This document shows positions 28,653 to 37,555 of a stretch of 64,000 nt of DNA, piece by piece (within the stretch, counting starts at the first letter, position 1; each line of letters begins with the position of its first letter). Source of the stretch: Neobacillus dielmonensis. GTDB taxonomy: Bacteria > Bacillota > Bacilli > Bacillales > Cytobacillaceae. The stretch spans positions 44,372-108,371 of the forward strand of contig NZ_HG942044.1 of assembly GCF_000612665.1 (NCBI RefSeq), read 5' to 3'. Made by a program: the position numbers and the translations under genes. The notes beneath the pieces are model-generated. The model had not been told where the DNA came from, searched no databases, and worked only from the letters and a program-made list of their open reading frames with translations.

Positions 28653-28951
28653 GGCTCTGTTAAACGATATGTCAATTTTTAACTCTGTTTGATTGGAGCG
28701 GGAGGCACTCGACTCCTCGAAAGTCTCAATTATGCTATCGCACAATTTCATGCGAAGAAAATTCATGGATATTTTCCTTGTGCTCTAGTATTTTCTTCGT
28801 GCGTGGGCGATTCGGGGATGAAACTTAGTGTCCTGCGGGATTACGGGCTTGGGGAGACCCCGCAGGCGCTTTTTTGCCTAGGAGGCTCCCAGCACGCCTG
28901 CGGGCCGCTGAGCGACTGGAGCGGAAATCAACAGCCAAATTTAACAGAGCC
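28653..28951. mobile_element. Element C: 299-bp MITE-like element
   Basis: GGCTCTGTTAAA (28653-28664) and TTTAACAGAGCC (28940-28951) are perfect 12-bp inverted repeats. The flanks TTTAGAAA (28645-28652) and TTAAGAAA (28952-28959) match 7/8. The arms and the G+C-rich core (GGGGAGACCCCGCAGGCGC, GGAGGCTCCC) match element B. About 120 bp absent from B (roughly 28721-28845) carries a perfect CGAAGAAAAT/ATTTTCTTCG inverted repeat (28753-28762, 28790-28799). An 88-codon open frame across it is not coding. Non-coding gap 28594-29033. Confidence 0.87.
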
Positions 28952-29033
28952 TTAAGAAAAAATGCTTGTCAATACACATAACTTAAGAAGAGGAAAAATA
29001 TGATTGTTTTATGTTTAAAGGGGGTGAAGATTC

Positions 29034-30776
29034 ATGCAGAGTTTGCGTTGGGCTTGGGGGTATATACGAAAATATAAAATGAGAATGTTTTTTGGTCTGG
29101 CTTTGGTTCTGTTAGTTTCGACTCTTAATATGGCAAATCCCTATTTAGCAGGCAGGATTGTGGATGATGTCATCTACGGCAATAACCGAAGTCTGTTATG
29201 GCCGATGTTGGGTTTAATGGTTGGTTGTACAGTGATTAGGACAATAGTCCGATACGGGTATCAGCTTATGTTTGAAAACATTTCACAAAACGTTATTTTT
29301 AAAATGAGAGAAAACCTATTTGAAAGGCTTATGGGACTGGATTTTTCCTTCTATGATCGTACAAAAACGGGGGATATAATGGCCAGGATGACAGGTGATA
29401 TGGAGGCCATCCGTCATTTTACGGCCTGGACGATTTATATGATCGTTGAAAATGTGACCATCTTCATCTTTGCAGTCACGTTTATGTTTAGCATTCATGT
29501 ACCATTGACATTGGCTATTTTAGTGGTTACCCCCATTATCGGGTTCTTTGCCTTCCGGTTATCAAATGATGTAAAGCCAACTTTTACAGAGATCAGGAAC
29601 CAATTTGCCAAACTTAATTCTGTGGTTCAGGAAAATATCAGCGGGAATCGGGTAGTAAAGGCTTTTGCAAAAGAAAATTATGAAATTGAAAAGTTTTCAA
29701 ATGAAAACGAAACTTTCAGAGCGAGAAATCTTCAATCAGCTAGAATTTGGGAAAAATATCTACCTGTTTTGGACTCACTTGCCGGTGTATTGACGGTTGT
29801 AATGATACTCACAGGCGGAATCATGGTTATCAACGGTTCCCTTACCATAGGAGAACTAGTCATGTTTAATTCATTGATTTGGGCTTTAAACAACCCTATT
29901 CGAAGTGCCGGCTGGTTAATTAATGATGTTCAAAGATTTATAGCTTCTGCCGAAAAAGTTGAGGAGCTGCTACTTACAAAATCGCAAATTATTAATGGAA
30001 ACCATCAAAACGTTCAAGAAAAACAAGCCGATATTGAATTTGACCATGTTTATTTCAGCTACGGTAATGGACCGGCTTTAGAGGACATCAGCTTTACAGC
30101 GAAACCTGGCCAAACGATCGCGATTATTGGTCCTACTGGTTCTGGAAAATCCACATTAGTTCATTTGCTTAACCGGTTTTATGATGTGACGGAAGGAGCC
30201 ATTTATGTAGGGGGTAGGAACGTAAAAGAGTGGCACCTCCATCAATTAAGGTCTTCAATGGGTATGGTTATGCAGGATATTTTTCTTTTTTCTGATACGA
30301 TTGAAGGAAACATAGCCTATGGAAGTCCTAATGCCTCCATAGAAGCGGTCCAAATTGCCGCCGGGCAAGCAGAAGCGCATGAGTTTATTGCTTCCCTTCC
30401 CGACGGTTACGATACTATCGTCGGTGAAAGGGGAGTCGGATTATCCGGCGGCCAGAAGCAGCGAATCGCTCTAGCGAGAGCTCTTTTGAAAAATCCTAAA
30501 GTCCTGATACTTGATGATACGACATCAAGTGTAGATATGGAGACGGAAGAACGGATTCAAAAGACACTAAACTCAATCCAGGAAGGAAAAACATGCTTTA
30601 TCATTGCGCACCGTATATCCTCTGTTAAAGAGGCTGATTTAATCTTGGTTCTAAATAACGGGAGAATTATTGAACGGGGAACACACGACCAATTACTCAT
30701 GCAAAGAGGTTACTATTATAATGTGTTCCAAAACCAGTATGGGAACTTTGATATTCACTTAATGGCAGGGATGTGA
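29034..30776 (+). CDS. ABC exporter half-transporter, degenerate subunit
   Basis: A 580-residue type IV (B-type) ABC half-transporter: six-helix membrane domain (~1-310) and NBD. Walker A GPTGSGKST, signature LSGGQKQ, Walker B followed by Asp instead of the catalytic Glu (LILDDTTSSVD), H-loop IIAHRIS. The Asp marks the non-catalytic site of heterodimers such as BmrC/BmrD and TM287/288. The ATG follows AAAGGGGGTGAAGATTC. It lies six bases before its partner gene. The substrate is unknown; multidrug, peptide or sugar export are all possible. Confidence 0.9.
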   Translation: MQSLRWAWGYIRKYKMRMFFGLALVLLVSTLNMANPYLAGRIVDDVIYGNNRSLLWPMLGLMVGCTVIRTIVRYGYQLMFENISQNVIFKMRENLFERLMGLDFSFYDRTKTGDIMARMTGDMEAIRHFTAWTIYMIVENVTIFIFAVTFMFSIHVPLTLAILVVTPIIGFFAFRLSNDVKPTFTEIRNQFAKLNSVVQENISGNRVVKAFAKENYEIEKFSNENETFRARNLQSARIWEKYLPVLDSLAGVLTVVMILTGGIMVINGSLTIGELVMFNSLIWALNNPIRSAGWLINDVQRFIASAEKVEELLLTKSQIINGNHQNVQEKQADIEFDHVYFSYGNGPALEDISFTAKPGQTIAIIGPTGSGKSTLVHLLNRFYDVTEGAIYVGGRNVKEWHLHQLRSSMGMVMQDIFLFSDTIEGNIAYGSPNASIEAVQIAAGQAEAHEFIASLPDGYDTIVGERGVGLSGGQKQRIALARALLKNPKVLILDDTTSSVDMETEERIQKTLNSIQEGKTCFIIAHRISSVKEADLILVLNNGRIIERGTHDQLLMQRGYYYNVFQNQYGNFDIHLMAGM

Positions 30777-30782
30777 AACTCA

Positions 30783-32564
30783 TTGGCACGCAACAAATTT
30801 AATGTGGATGAAGAGCTTGAAACGCCCTTTAGTATCGCACATCTGAAAAGATTACTGGTGTATGTTAAACCCTATAAAACAAAAATTATGATAACTGTAC
30901 TTATCATGTTGGCAGCAAGCGGGGCTAATTTAATTGGCCCTTACTTAATCAAACAAGCGATTGACAAAGAAATTCCCGGGAAGAATATAGAAGGTTTAGC
31001 GGCCCTATCGGGGATTTATTTAGTTGCCTTAACAGTGACGGGAATTTGTATGAAATTCAGGATCAGAATGATGTCACAGATTGGCCACAGTGTGATTAAG
31101 AATATCCGGAGAGATTTATTTACCCATTTGCAAAAGCTATCCTTTTCCTTTTTTGACAGCCGCCCGCATGGAAAGATTTTAGTAAGAGTGGTTAATTACG
31201 TTAATTCATTAAGCGACTTACTTTCCAATGGATTAATTAATTTAATCACTGATTTATTCAGCTTATTGGTAATCATTGGCTTTATGTTTTCCATCAATGC
31301 AAAACTTACATTATTTGCAATGGCGGGATTCCCAATCCTGGCTTTGATTATTTTTTTAATAAAAAATGCCCAGCGCAAAGCTTGGCAAAATTTGAGCAAT
31401 AAACAGTCAAATTTAAATGCCTATATCCATGAAAGCATCAATGGAATAAAAGTTACCCAGGCATTCGTACGGGAAGAAGAAAATAAAAAAATCTTCCATG
31501 GTGTTTCCAATGGCTATAAAACATCGTGGCTTAAGGCGGTGAGGGTCCATTTCTTGCTGTGGCCGGCGATTGAAAATATTTCTGTCCTGACGGTTACGTT
31601 AATATACGTTTTAGGAGTCGGTATGATTGGCAACGGAATTACTGTTGGTGCCCTAGTAGCATTTGTGGGGTATATATGGATGTTTTGGACACCCCTGGCA
31701 AACATCGGGAATTTTTATAATGCGATTATTAATGCATCGGCATACCTGGAACGGATATTTGAAATGATGGATGAGAAACCTGAAATTTCGGATCGTCCCA
31801 ACGCAAAAGAACTCCCAATTATTAAAGGAAAAGTGGAATTTGATAATGTGGTTTTTGGATATGAAACAACTACACGGAATTTGAATCAAATTAGTTTTAA
31901 GGCAAATCCTGGTGAGTCAATCGCTATTGTGGGACCAACCGGGGCTGGAAAAACAACCATCGTTAGTTTGCTTAGCCGTTTTTATGATATCGGGAGCGGT
32001 GAAATAAGAATAGATGATATGAATATTGAGACGGTGACCATCTCTTCTTTAAGAAAACAAATGGGGGTCATGCTTCAAGACCCATTTATTTTCTCCGGAA
32101 CGATTATTGACAATATTCGGTACGGCCGGCTAGATGCGTCCGATGAGGAAGTAATCGCCGCAGCAAAAGCAGTACAGGCGCATCCATTTATCAGCCAGTT
32201 AAAACAAGGTTATTATACCGAAGTGAATGAAAGAGGCTCCGTCCTTTCCAATGGTCAAAGGCAGCTTATCTCATTTGCAAGGGCGTTGTTGGCAGACCCC
32301 AAAATTCTTATTTTGGATGAGGCAACTTCTTCCATCGATACAGAGACCGAATTGGCATTACAAAAAGGACTAGAAACATTGCTTGCCGGCAGGACATCGT
32401 TTATTATTGCCCATCGCCTTTCAACCATCCAAAATGCCTCTAAGATCCTATATATTGATAAGGGAATGATTCTGGAAGAAGGAACACATGATGAATTAAT
32501 TCGTCTCCGGGGTCTTTACTGGAAATTATATTCATCCTACTATTCGTCACTAAGAGCAATTTAG
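30783..32564 (+). CDS. ABC exporter half-transporter, catalytic subunit
   Basis: The 593-residue partner of the preceding gene, with a six-helix membrane domain and an NBD. Walker A GPTGAGKTT, an unusual signature LSNGQRQ, canonical Walker B plus Glu in LILDEATSSID, H-loop IIAHRLS. Its LSNGQ pairs with the partner's Asp site and its Glu site pairs with the partner's LSGGQ, giving one degenerate and one active ATP site. TTG start at 30783 with a weak binding site inside the end of the previous gene; translation is probably coupled. Confidence 0.9.
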   Translation: MARNKFNVDEELETPFSIAHLKRLLVYVKPYKTKIMITVLIMLAASGANLIGPYLIKQAIDKEIPGKNIEGLAALSGIYLVALTVTGICMKFRIRMMSQIGHSVIKNIRRDLFTHLQKLSFSFFDSRPHGKILVRVVNYVNSLSDLLSNGLINLITDLFSLLVIIGFMFSINAKLTLFAMAGFPILALIIFLIKNAQRKAWQNLSNKQSNLNAYIHESINGIKVTQAFVREEENKKIFHGVSNGYKTSWLKAVRVHFLLWPAIENISVLTVTLIYVLGVGMIGNGITVGALVAFVGYIWMFWTPLANIGNFYNAIINASAYLERIFEMMDEKPEISDRPNAKELPIIKGKVEFDNVVFGYETTTRNLNQISFKANPGESIAIVGPTGAGKTTIVSLLSRFYDIGSGEIRIDDMNIETVTISSLRKQMGVMLQDPFIFSGTIIDNIRYGRLDASDEEVIAAAKAVQAHPFISQLKQGYYTEVNERGSVLSNGQRQLISFARALLADPKILILDEATSSIDTETELALQKGLETLLAGRTSFIIAHRLSTIQNASKILYIDKGMILEEGTHDELIRLRGLYWKLYSSYYSSLRAI

Positions 32565-32567
32565 ACT

Positions 32568-32597
32568 AAACCCTGAAGGAGGTCCTTCAGGGTTTTT
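32568..32597 (+). terminator. Terminator of the ABC exporter pair
   Basis: AAACCCTGAAGGA with TCCTTCAGGGTTT and TTT tail, immediately after the stop codon. The following 32598-32758 holds the upstream region of the sensor kinase; no clear promoter assigned. Confidence 0.9.
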
Positions 32598-32758
32598 ATT
32601 GAATTGTTTTTCTTGCAATCTTTCATAAAATATTCCCTATGAAAATAGGAAATTCAATGGTAAAATCAAATTAATTTTATTCGACAAAAGCTGGCACAAG
32701 CATAGAAAGCAGACATCATGATTCGGCTTAAAAAACGGGAATTGGAGAGTAAATTTCC

Positions 32759-34546
32759 ATGAATAAGATATGGCATCGAATCAAGAGAAATTATCAAAAT
32801 TTAAAAATAAAGAATAAACTGTTTATCCTTATTTTCTCCATTTTGATACTTTCATTTTCCTTTGCTTTTATGGGGTTGCAATATGCCTTTCATATTTACG
32901 ATGAACAACTATACAGCAAGTCGTCACAAGTGTTAAGCACTTCCTCGAACAGTATAGAAGGCGAATTAAAGCACATGGAGGAAGTGACGTATAGTATTTT
33001 GACTGACCCGCAAATCCAGCAATATTTGGCTTCAGTTAGTCAAGATGGTTCGGAATATGAAAAGTTTCTTTTACGTAACAAAATGATGGATAAGCTGTGG
33101 AGCTATGTAAACAGGGAGAAATATATCGATTCAGTAAAATTGCTTGATGTGAATGGGGGGGAATATGCTCTAGACGACAGAAATGTAAAATTAACGCAAG
33201 AACAAAAGTCAGACATTGTTAAACAGGCTATTCATGCTGATGGGAGTAATGTTTGGATTAATCCGCCAAATAATAATTTCACTATTGCCACTGCCAGAAC
33301 AATTAAACAATACTCCAATTTAAGCTTTGACAATATCGGGACCATCATAATTTATATTGATATGGAAAAACTTGTAGGCGATATTTTAGAAGGTTCCAGC
33401 AAAATGGATGGCGAGTTCTTTATTGCCAATAAACAAGACCTAATTTTTCCAAAGAATGTTGCCACCCAGTTTAACGAATTGCCTTTAAATGTAAAAAATG
33501 GCTACCAAGTCAAGGAAATTGGGCAAAAGAATTACTTCCTTGTCCAAATTCAATCTAATTATTTCGATTGGAACTATATAAATGTCATTCCGTTTAACCA
33601 AATCTTCAAAGATATTAATATCATTAAGACTGTTTTTGTGTTTGTTTTCTTCCTCATGTTTATGATTGTCATGATCGTTGGAATCCGTTTTGCTAAGAAT
33701 ATCACGACTCCTCTTGAAAATCTTGTAGCTAGTATGGAATACCTTAAGGTTGGGGATTTCAAGGAAGCCAAAAAGGAAGCGCTTAAATCACCAATTACCC
33801 AAGAGGATGAGGTGGGCAAGCTGCAGCAAAATTTCCAATCAATGACTCAAACGATAGATGAGTTGATTAATGAAAACTATGCCAAACAGTTAACCATCAA
33901 AGAAACAGAGTTTAAGGCACTTCAGGCTCAAATTAATCCACATTTTCTATATAACACCCTAGAATCTATCAATTGGCTGGCAAAAGGTAATGGGCAGTTT
34001 CAAATTTCAAAAATGGTAGAAGCGCTTGGCTTTTTGCTCCGCAATTCAATTAGCTTAAAAAAACCAATGATTACCATTGGGGAAGAGCTCAATATTGTAA
34101 AAAACTACATCATCATTCAAAAATACAGATTTGAGGATCGGCTTGACTTCCAAATAGGAGTGGATGCAGAACTCTTTCGGTTGTATATCCCTAAATTAAC
34201 CTTGCAGCCACTAGTGGAAAATGCGATTAATTACGCATTGGAACCCATGGTTGAACCATGCAAAATCAGAATTTACTCGTCAATTAAAGAACAGACGCTC
34301 CAATTAATTGTTGAAGATAACGGACCGGGAATGGAACCCGCTTATCTCGAAAAGTTACGGCAAGGCCAAATCAAGACACGGGGACAAGGTGTGGGAATAG
34401 CCAATATTAACGAACGAATCAAATTGAGCTATGGTGAAGATTACGGCATAAAAATTGATAGTGTACCTAATCAAGGGACGAAAGTGATGATTAACTTACC
34501 GTTCAGAGAGGAGGAAGTTTATGTACAACGTACTGTTAGTGGATGA
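32759..34546 (+). CDS. YesM-like sensor histidine kinase
   Basis: A 595-residue membrane kinase of the LytS/YesM class. Residues 21-44 and ~289-310 are membrane helices flanking a ~240-residue extracellular sensor domain; HAMP follows (~311-370), then the His_kinase domain with phospho-acceptor His395 in INPHFLYNTLESINW. The ATPase has N box LVENAINYALEP and G boxes DNGPGM and GQGVGIANINERI. Such kinases in pectin and arabinan clusters sense oligosaccharides, often with a solute-binding protein. The response regulator start overlaps its end by 26 bases. Confidence 0.92.
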   Translation: MNKIWHRIKRNYQNLKIKNKLFILIFSILILSFSFAFMGLQYAFHIYDEQLYSKSSQVLSTSSNSIEGELKHMEEVTYSILTDPQIQQYLASVSQDGSEYEKFLLRNKMMDKLWSYVNREKYIDSVKLLDVNGGEYALDDRNVKLTQEQKSDIVKQAIHADGSNVWINPPNNNFTIATARTIKQYSNLSFDNIGTIIIYIDMEKLVGDILEGSSKMDGEFFIANKQDLIFPKNVATQFNELPLNVKNGYQVKEIGQKNYFLVQIQSNYFDWNYINVIPFNQIFKDINIIKTVFVFVFFLMFMIVMIVGIRFAKNITTPLENLVASMEYLKVGDFKEAKKEALKSPITQEDEVGKLQQNFQSMTQTIDELINENYAKQLTIKETEFKALQAQINPHFLYNTLESINWLAKGNGQFQISKMVEALGFLLRNSISLKKPMITIGEELNIVKNYIIIQKYRFEDRLDFQIGVDAELFRLYIPKLTLQPLVENAINYALEPMVEPCKIRIYSSIKEQTLQLIVEDNGPGMEPAYLEKLRQGQIKTRGQGVGIANINERIKLSYGEDYGIKIDSVPNQGTKVMINLPFREEEVYVQRTVSG

Positions 34547-36083
34547 TGAAAAAATCATTACCGAAGGAATGTCGAAGGTCATAGACTGGAATTCTATTGG
34601 TACAAATCTGATTGGCACCGCGTGGAATGGAATAGAAGCCTTTAAAATAATCGAACAACAACATCCTGATATCGTAATTAGTGATATTAAAATGCCTGGT
34701 ATGAACGGTCTTGAATTGGTAGAAAAGGTCAGCGGAAGGTTTCCGGATATAAAATTTATTCTATTGTCGGGGTTCAGTGAATTTGATTTTGCTAAGCAGG
34801 CAATGGGATTCGGTGTTAAACATTACCTTTTAAAACCATGCAATGAGAATACCATAATGGATGCTGTAAGCGAAATTTGTCTTGAACTTAAACAAAAACA
34901 AGAGCGGGAACGATTTGTCCAAACGATAAAAGGCACCTTGGAAACGGTTTTGCCATTCGCAAAGGAACAGCTCCTGAAAGAGATGATCACTAACCAATAC
35001 GACAATATCGAGTTAAAACATTATCAAAACCTTTTTGAGAAAGATGTATTATCTGAGAATGTTCGAGTCGTGTTATTCCAATTAGAAGGAGATTTTCAAT
35101 TCGAGCATATCTTTGCTATTAAAAATATTGCGGAACATATCTTTGATTCTTATACATTGAGTTGTACTGTCTGGGAAACGGTATTATTTCTAATCGGAAA
35201 TGATTTCAATTCAACAAAATTGCAGGAACAGATTGAAAGAATTAAAAAAACGTTTTACCAGTACTATCAAATAGACACGACTGTAGCAATCAGTGAGGAA
35301 GGAAATATCATAACCGCAAATAAATTGTACAAGCAGGCATTGGACTGCCTGGCCTATCGCTTTTATCTTGGTGAAGGCTGTGTCATTACAAAAAGTGATA
35401 TCGGGTACCAAAGTGAACCAAGTGAAGGGGTATTTTTCTACGATGATCAACAGTTCGTACGGCTTGTTAAATCCGGAAGCTGGTATGCTGTAAATGATGA
35501 AATCGGTTCTTTCTTTCGTCAGCTTACCGATTTAAGATTGGATATAGATACCACAAAATCTTATGTTATACAATTATTTAATAGCATGGTTCGTTTATGT
35601 GAACCTGAAGAAATGAGCCGGTATTTAAAGGAATTGCCAGTGTTACTAGAAATGGACACCATTCATAATATGAAAGTCCTTTTTGAAAGCGTTGCCCGAA
35701 GGATAACGAACAATTATTATCAGCAAACCAAAAACAAACATTCTGCCATTATTAATAAAGTCATCGAGATTATTGAAAAACAGATTGGTAACCAAAACTT
35801 GTCGCTTCATTGGGTTGCCAATGAGATGTTATATATGAATGCGGATTATCTTGGAAAGCTGTTTAAAAAAGAAACGGGAGAGAAGTTTTCAAATTATCTT
35901 ACAAGATTAAGAATCGAAACAGCTATAAAGTTAATAGAGGGTGAAACAGATGTAAAGGTATTTGAAATAGCGGAAAAAATTGGCTTCGGTGAGAACCCGC
36001 AATATTTTAGCCAGGTTTTTAAAAAGCATACAGGTTATACTCCTTCAGAATATAAAAGAGAGTCGGTACAAGGATTGTCATAA
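34521..36083 (+). CDS. YesN-like AraC-type response regulator
   Basis: A 520-residue regulator: receiver domain (~1-120; acidic VDDE, phospho-Asp55 in VISDIKMPGMNG, conserved Lys in YLLKPC), a long middle region (~120-410), and a C-terminal AraC double helix-turn-helix (~415-515; LSLHWVANEMLYMNADYLGK, IGFGENPQYFSQVFKKHTG, YTPSEYKR). It is expected to activate the surrounding transport and hydrolase genes. The overlap with the kinase gene implies coupled translation. GAGGAGGAAGTTT precedes the ATG. Confidence 0.92.
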   Translation: MYNVLLVDDEKIITEGMSKVIDWNSIGTNLIGTAWNGIEAFKIIEQQHPDIVISDIKMPGMNGLELVEKVSGRFPDIKFILLSGFSEFDFAKQAMGFGVKHYLLKPCNENTIMDAVSEICLELKQKQERERFVQTIKGTLETVLPFAKEQLLKEMITNQYDNIELKHYQNLFEKDVLSENVRVVLFQLEGDFQFEHIFAIKNIAEHIFDSYTLSCTVWETVLFLIGNDFNSTKLQEQIERIKKTFYQYYQIDTTVAISEEGNIITANKLYKQALDCLAYRFYLGEGCVITKSDIGYQSEPSEGVFFYDDQQFVRLVKSGSWYAVNDEIGSFFRQLTDLRLDIDTTKSYVIQLFNSMVRLCEPEEMSRYLKELPVLLEMDTIHNMKVLFESVARRITNNYYQQTKNKHSAIINKVIEIIEKQIGNQNLSLHWVANEMLYMNADYLGKLFKKETGEKFSNYLTRLRIETAIKLIEGETDVKVFEIAEKIGFGENPQYFSQVFKKHTGYTPSEYKRESVQGLS

Positions 36084-36103
36084 AATTCAAAGGGGAATTT
36101 ACC

Positions 36104-37399
36104 ATGAAAAAGCTAATATCCTCAACATTGTCGCTAGTAATGGTATTTTTCGCTGGTGGCTGCGGCATCTTTGGCTTGAACGAAACAACAGCGATTAATG
36201 GAAAAGAACAGGTTACCCTAAGGGTCGCCTGGTGGGGGGAACAGCCCAGGCATGATGATACACTTAAAGTTATAGAGCTGTTCGAAAAAAAGTATCCTTA
36301 TATTAAAATTGAACCGGAATATACCAATTGGGATGATTATTGGAAAAAGCTTGCGCCAATGGCAGCCGGAAACAAGCTTCCTGATATTATTCAAATGGAT
36401 TTGTTATACTTAAGGCCCTATAGTGAAAACAACTTACTCGAAGATTTAACACCCTTTATCAACGAAAAGACTATTAAAACAGATTCAATCAGTAAGATGA
36501 TTCTTTCTGGAGGAAAAATTGGTGATAAAGTATATGGGGTACCACTTGGATTAAATGCCCCGGCAATCATCTTGGATCGTACATTGCTATTATCAGCGGG
36601 AGTGTCATTTCCAAAAAGTAATTGGAGCTGGAATGATTTCGAAAATTTGGCCTTACAGGTAAATGACCGTAAGCAAATTTATGGAACCAACGGCATGAAA
36701 CCACCAGAAGTTTTCTTTTCCTATTTTCTGCGGACAAAAGGAAAAAGTTTATATAATGCAAGTGGGACTGGTTTAGGCTATGAAGATGATCAAATGTTTG
36801 TTGATTACTTCGAGATGCAATTAAGATTGCTAGAACAAGGTGCATTTCCAAGACCGGATGTAACGGAACAGATAAAGGGAATACAGGATGAATTATTGGT
36901 TAATCAGCAGTCTGCTGTCACTTGGGCTCATTCCAACCAGTACATTGGTTTTACGAAAAGCGCCAAAAGGACTCTTGAACTAATCCAACCACCAGGTTAT
37001 ACGCAGGATATGGCGTATACAGTGAAACCCAGCATGTTATTTTCTGTTTCAAAAAGCTCAAAGAATAAACAGGCAGCAGCACTGTTTATCAATTTCTTTG
37101 TAAATAGTAGTGACGTTAACCGAATGATTAAGGGGGAAAGGGGAGTGCCCATTTCTTCTAAAGTAGTCAAAAATATTACAAATGATTTAACTGAGCAGGA
37201 GAAAAAAGTCTTTGATTATGTGAATAAAGTCAAAAATAAAAACGTTATAGTTGAAAAAGCAGACCCGGTGGGCGGCATAGAGGTCGTAAAACTATTGCAA
37301 AATGTTTCTGACCAAATACTGTTTAAAAAAATCACCCCTAGTGAAGGAGCGCAAATATTTAGGACCAATGCCGCAAAAATCCTCTCACAAAATGGGTAA
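36104..37399 (+). CDS. Solute-binding lipoprotein linked to the two-component system
   Basis: A family 1 extracellular sugar-binding lipoprotein (431 residues): signal LISSTLSLVMVFFAG, lipobox GGC (Cys20), then binding-protein core (VTLRVAWWGEQPRHDD, PDIIQMDLLYLRPYS). It is about half identical to the next gene product over long stretches. It starts 20 bases after the response regulator gene and has its own terminator, so it is expressed with the sensor rather than the permeases. It may present ligand to the kinase, or be a second importer receptor. Confidence 0.88.
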   Translation: MKKLISSTLSLVMVFFAGGCGIFGLNETTAINGKEQVTLRVAWWGEQPRHDDTLKVIELFEKKYPYIKIEPEYTNWDDYWKKLAPMAAGNKLPDIIQMDLLYLRPYSENNLLEDLTPFINEKTIKTDSISKMILSGGKIGDKVYGVPLGLNAPAIILDRTLLLSAGVSFPKSNWSWNDFENLALQVNDRKQIYGTNGMKPPEVFFSYFLRTKGKSLYNASGTGLGYEDDQMFVDYFEMQLRLLEQGAFPRPDVTEQIKGIQDELLVNQQSAVTWAHSNQYIGFTKSAKRTLELIQPPGYTQDMAYTVKPSMLFSVSKSSKNKQAAALFINFFVNSSDVNRMIKGERGVPISSKVVKNITNDLTEQEKKVFDYVNKVKNKNVIVEKADPVGGIEVVKLLQNVSDQILFKKITPSEGAQIFRTNAAKILSQNG

Positions 37400-37433
37400 A
37401 ACACCATTGAGCAATGTTCAATGGTGTTTTTTT
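37399..37433 (+). terminator. Terminator between the two solute-binding protein genes
   Basis: AACACCATTGA pairs with TCAATGGTGTT with a 6-base loop and a TTTTTT tail. It ends the kinase-regulator-binding protein unit. Confidence 0.9.
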
Positions 37434-37513
37434 ATGGGAAAAAGTCGGATTTTTAAACAAACTGTACGGAAATTTAAATTCAGACATTTCTGTTTTAACT
37501 GCATAATTAGAAA

Positions 37514-37527
37514 TGTAAACACTTACA
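37514..37527 (+). promoter_or_regulatory. Candidate CcpA cre site upstream of the importer operon
   Basis: TGTAAACACTTACA is a palindrome that fits TGWAARCGYTWWCA at 13 of 14 positions (A for the central G). It lies about 30 bases upstream of the GTG start, consistent with carbon catabolite repression of the importer. Consensus match only. Confidence 0.5.
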
Positions 37528-37555
37528 TGGTGTAAAAAGAAAAGGGGGAAAAAAT

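Noticed and set aside
28689..28955. 88-codon open frame across element C
   Set aside because: It follows the non-coding mobile element including its terminal repeat, has no ribosome binding site, and has no counterpart in element B.
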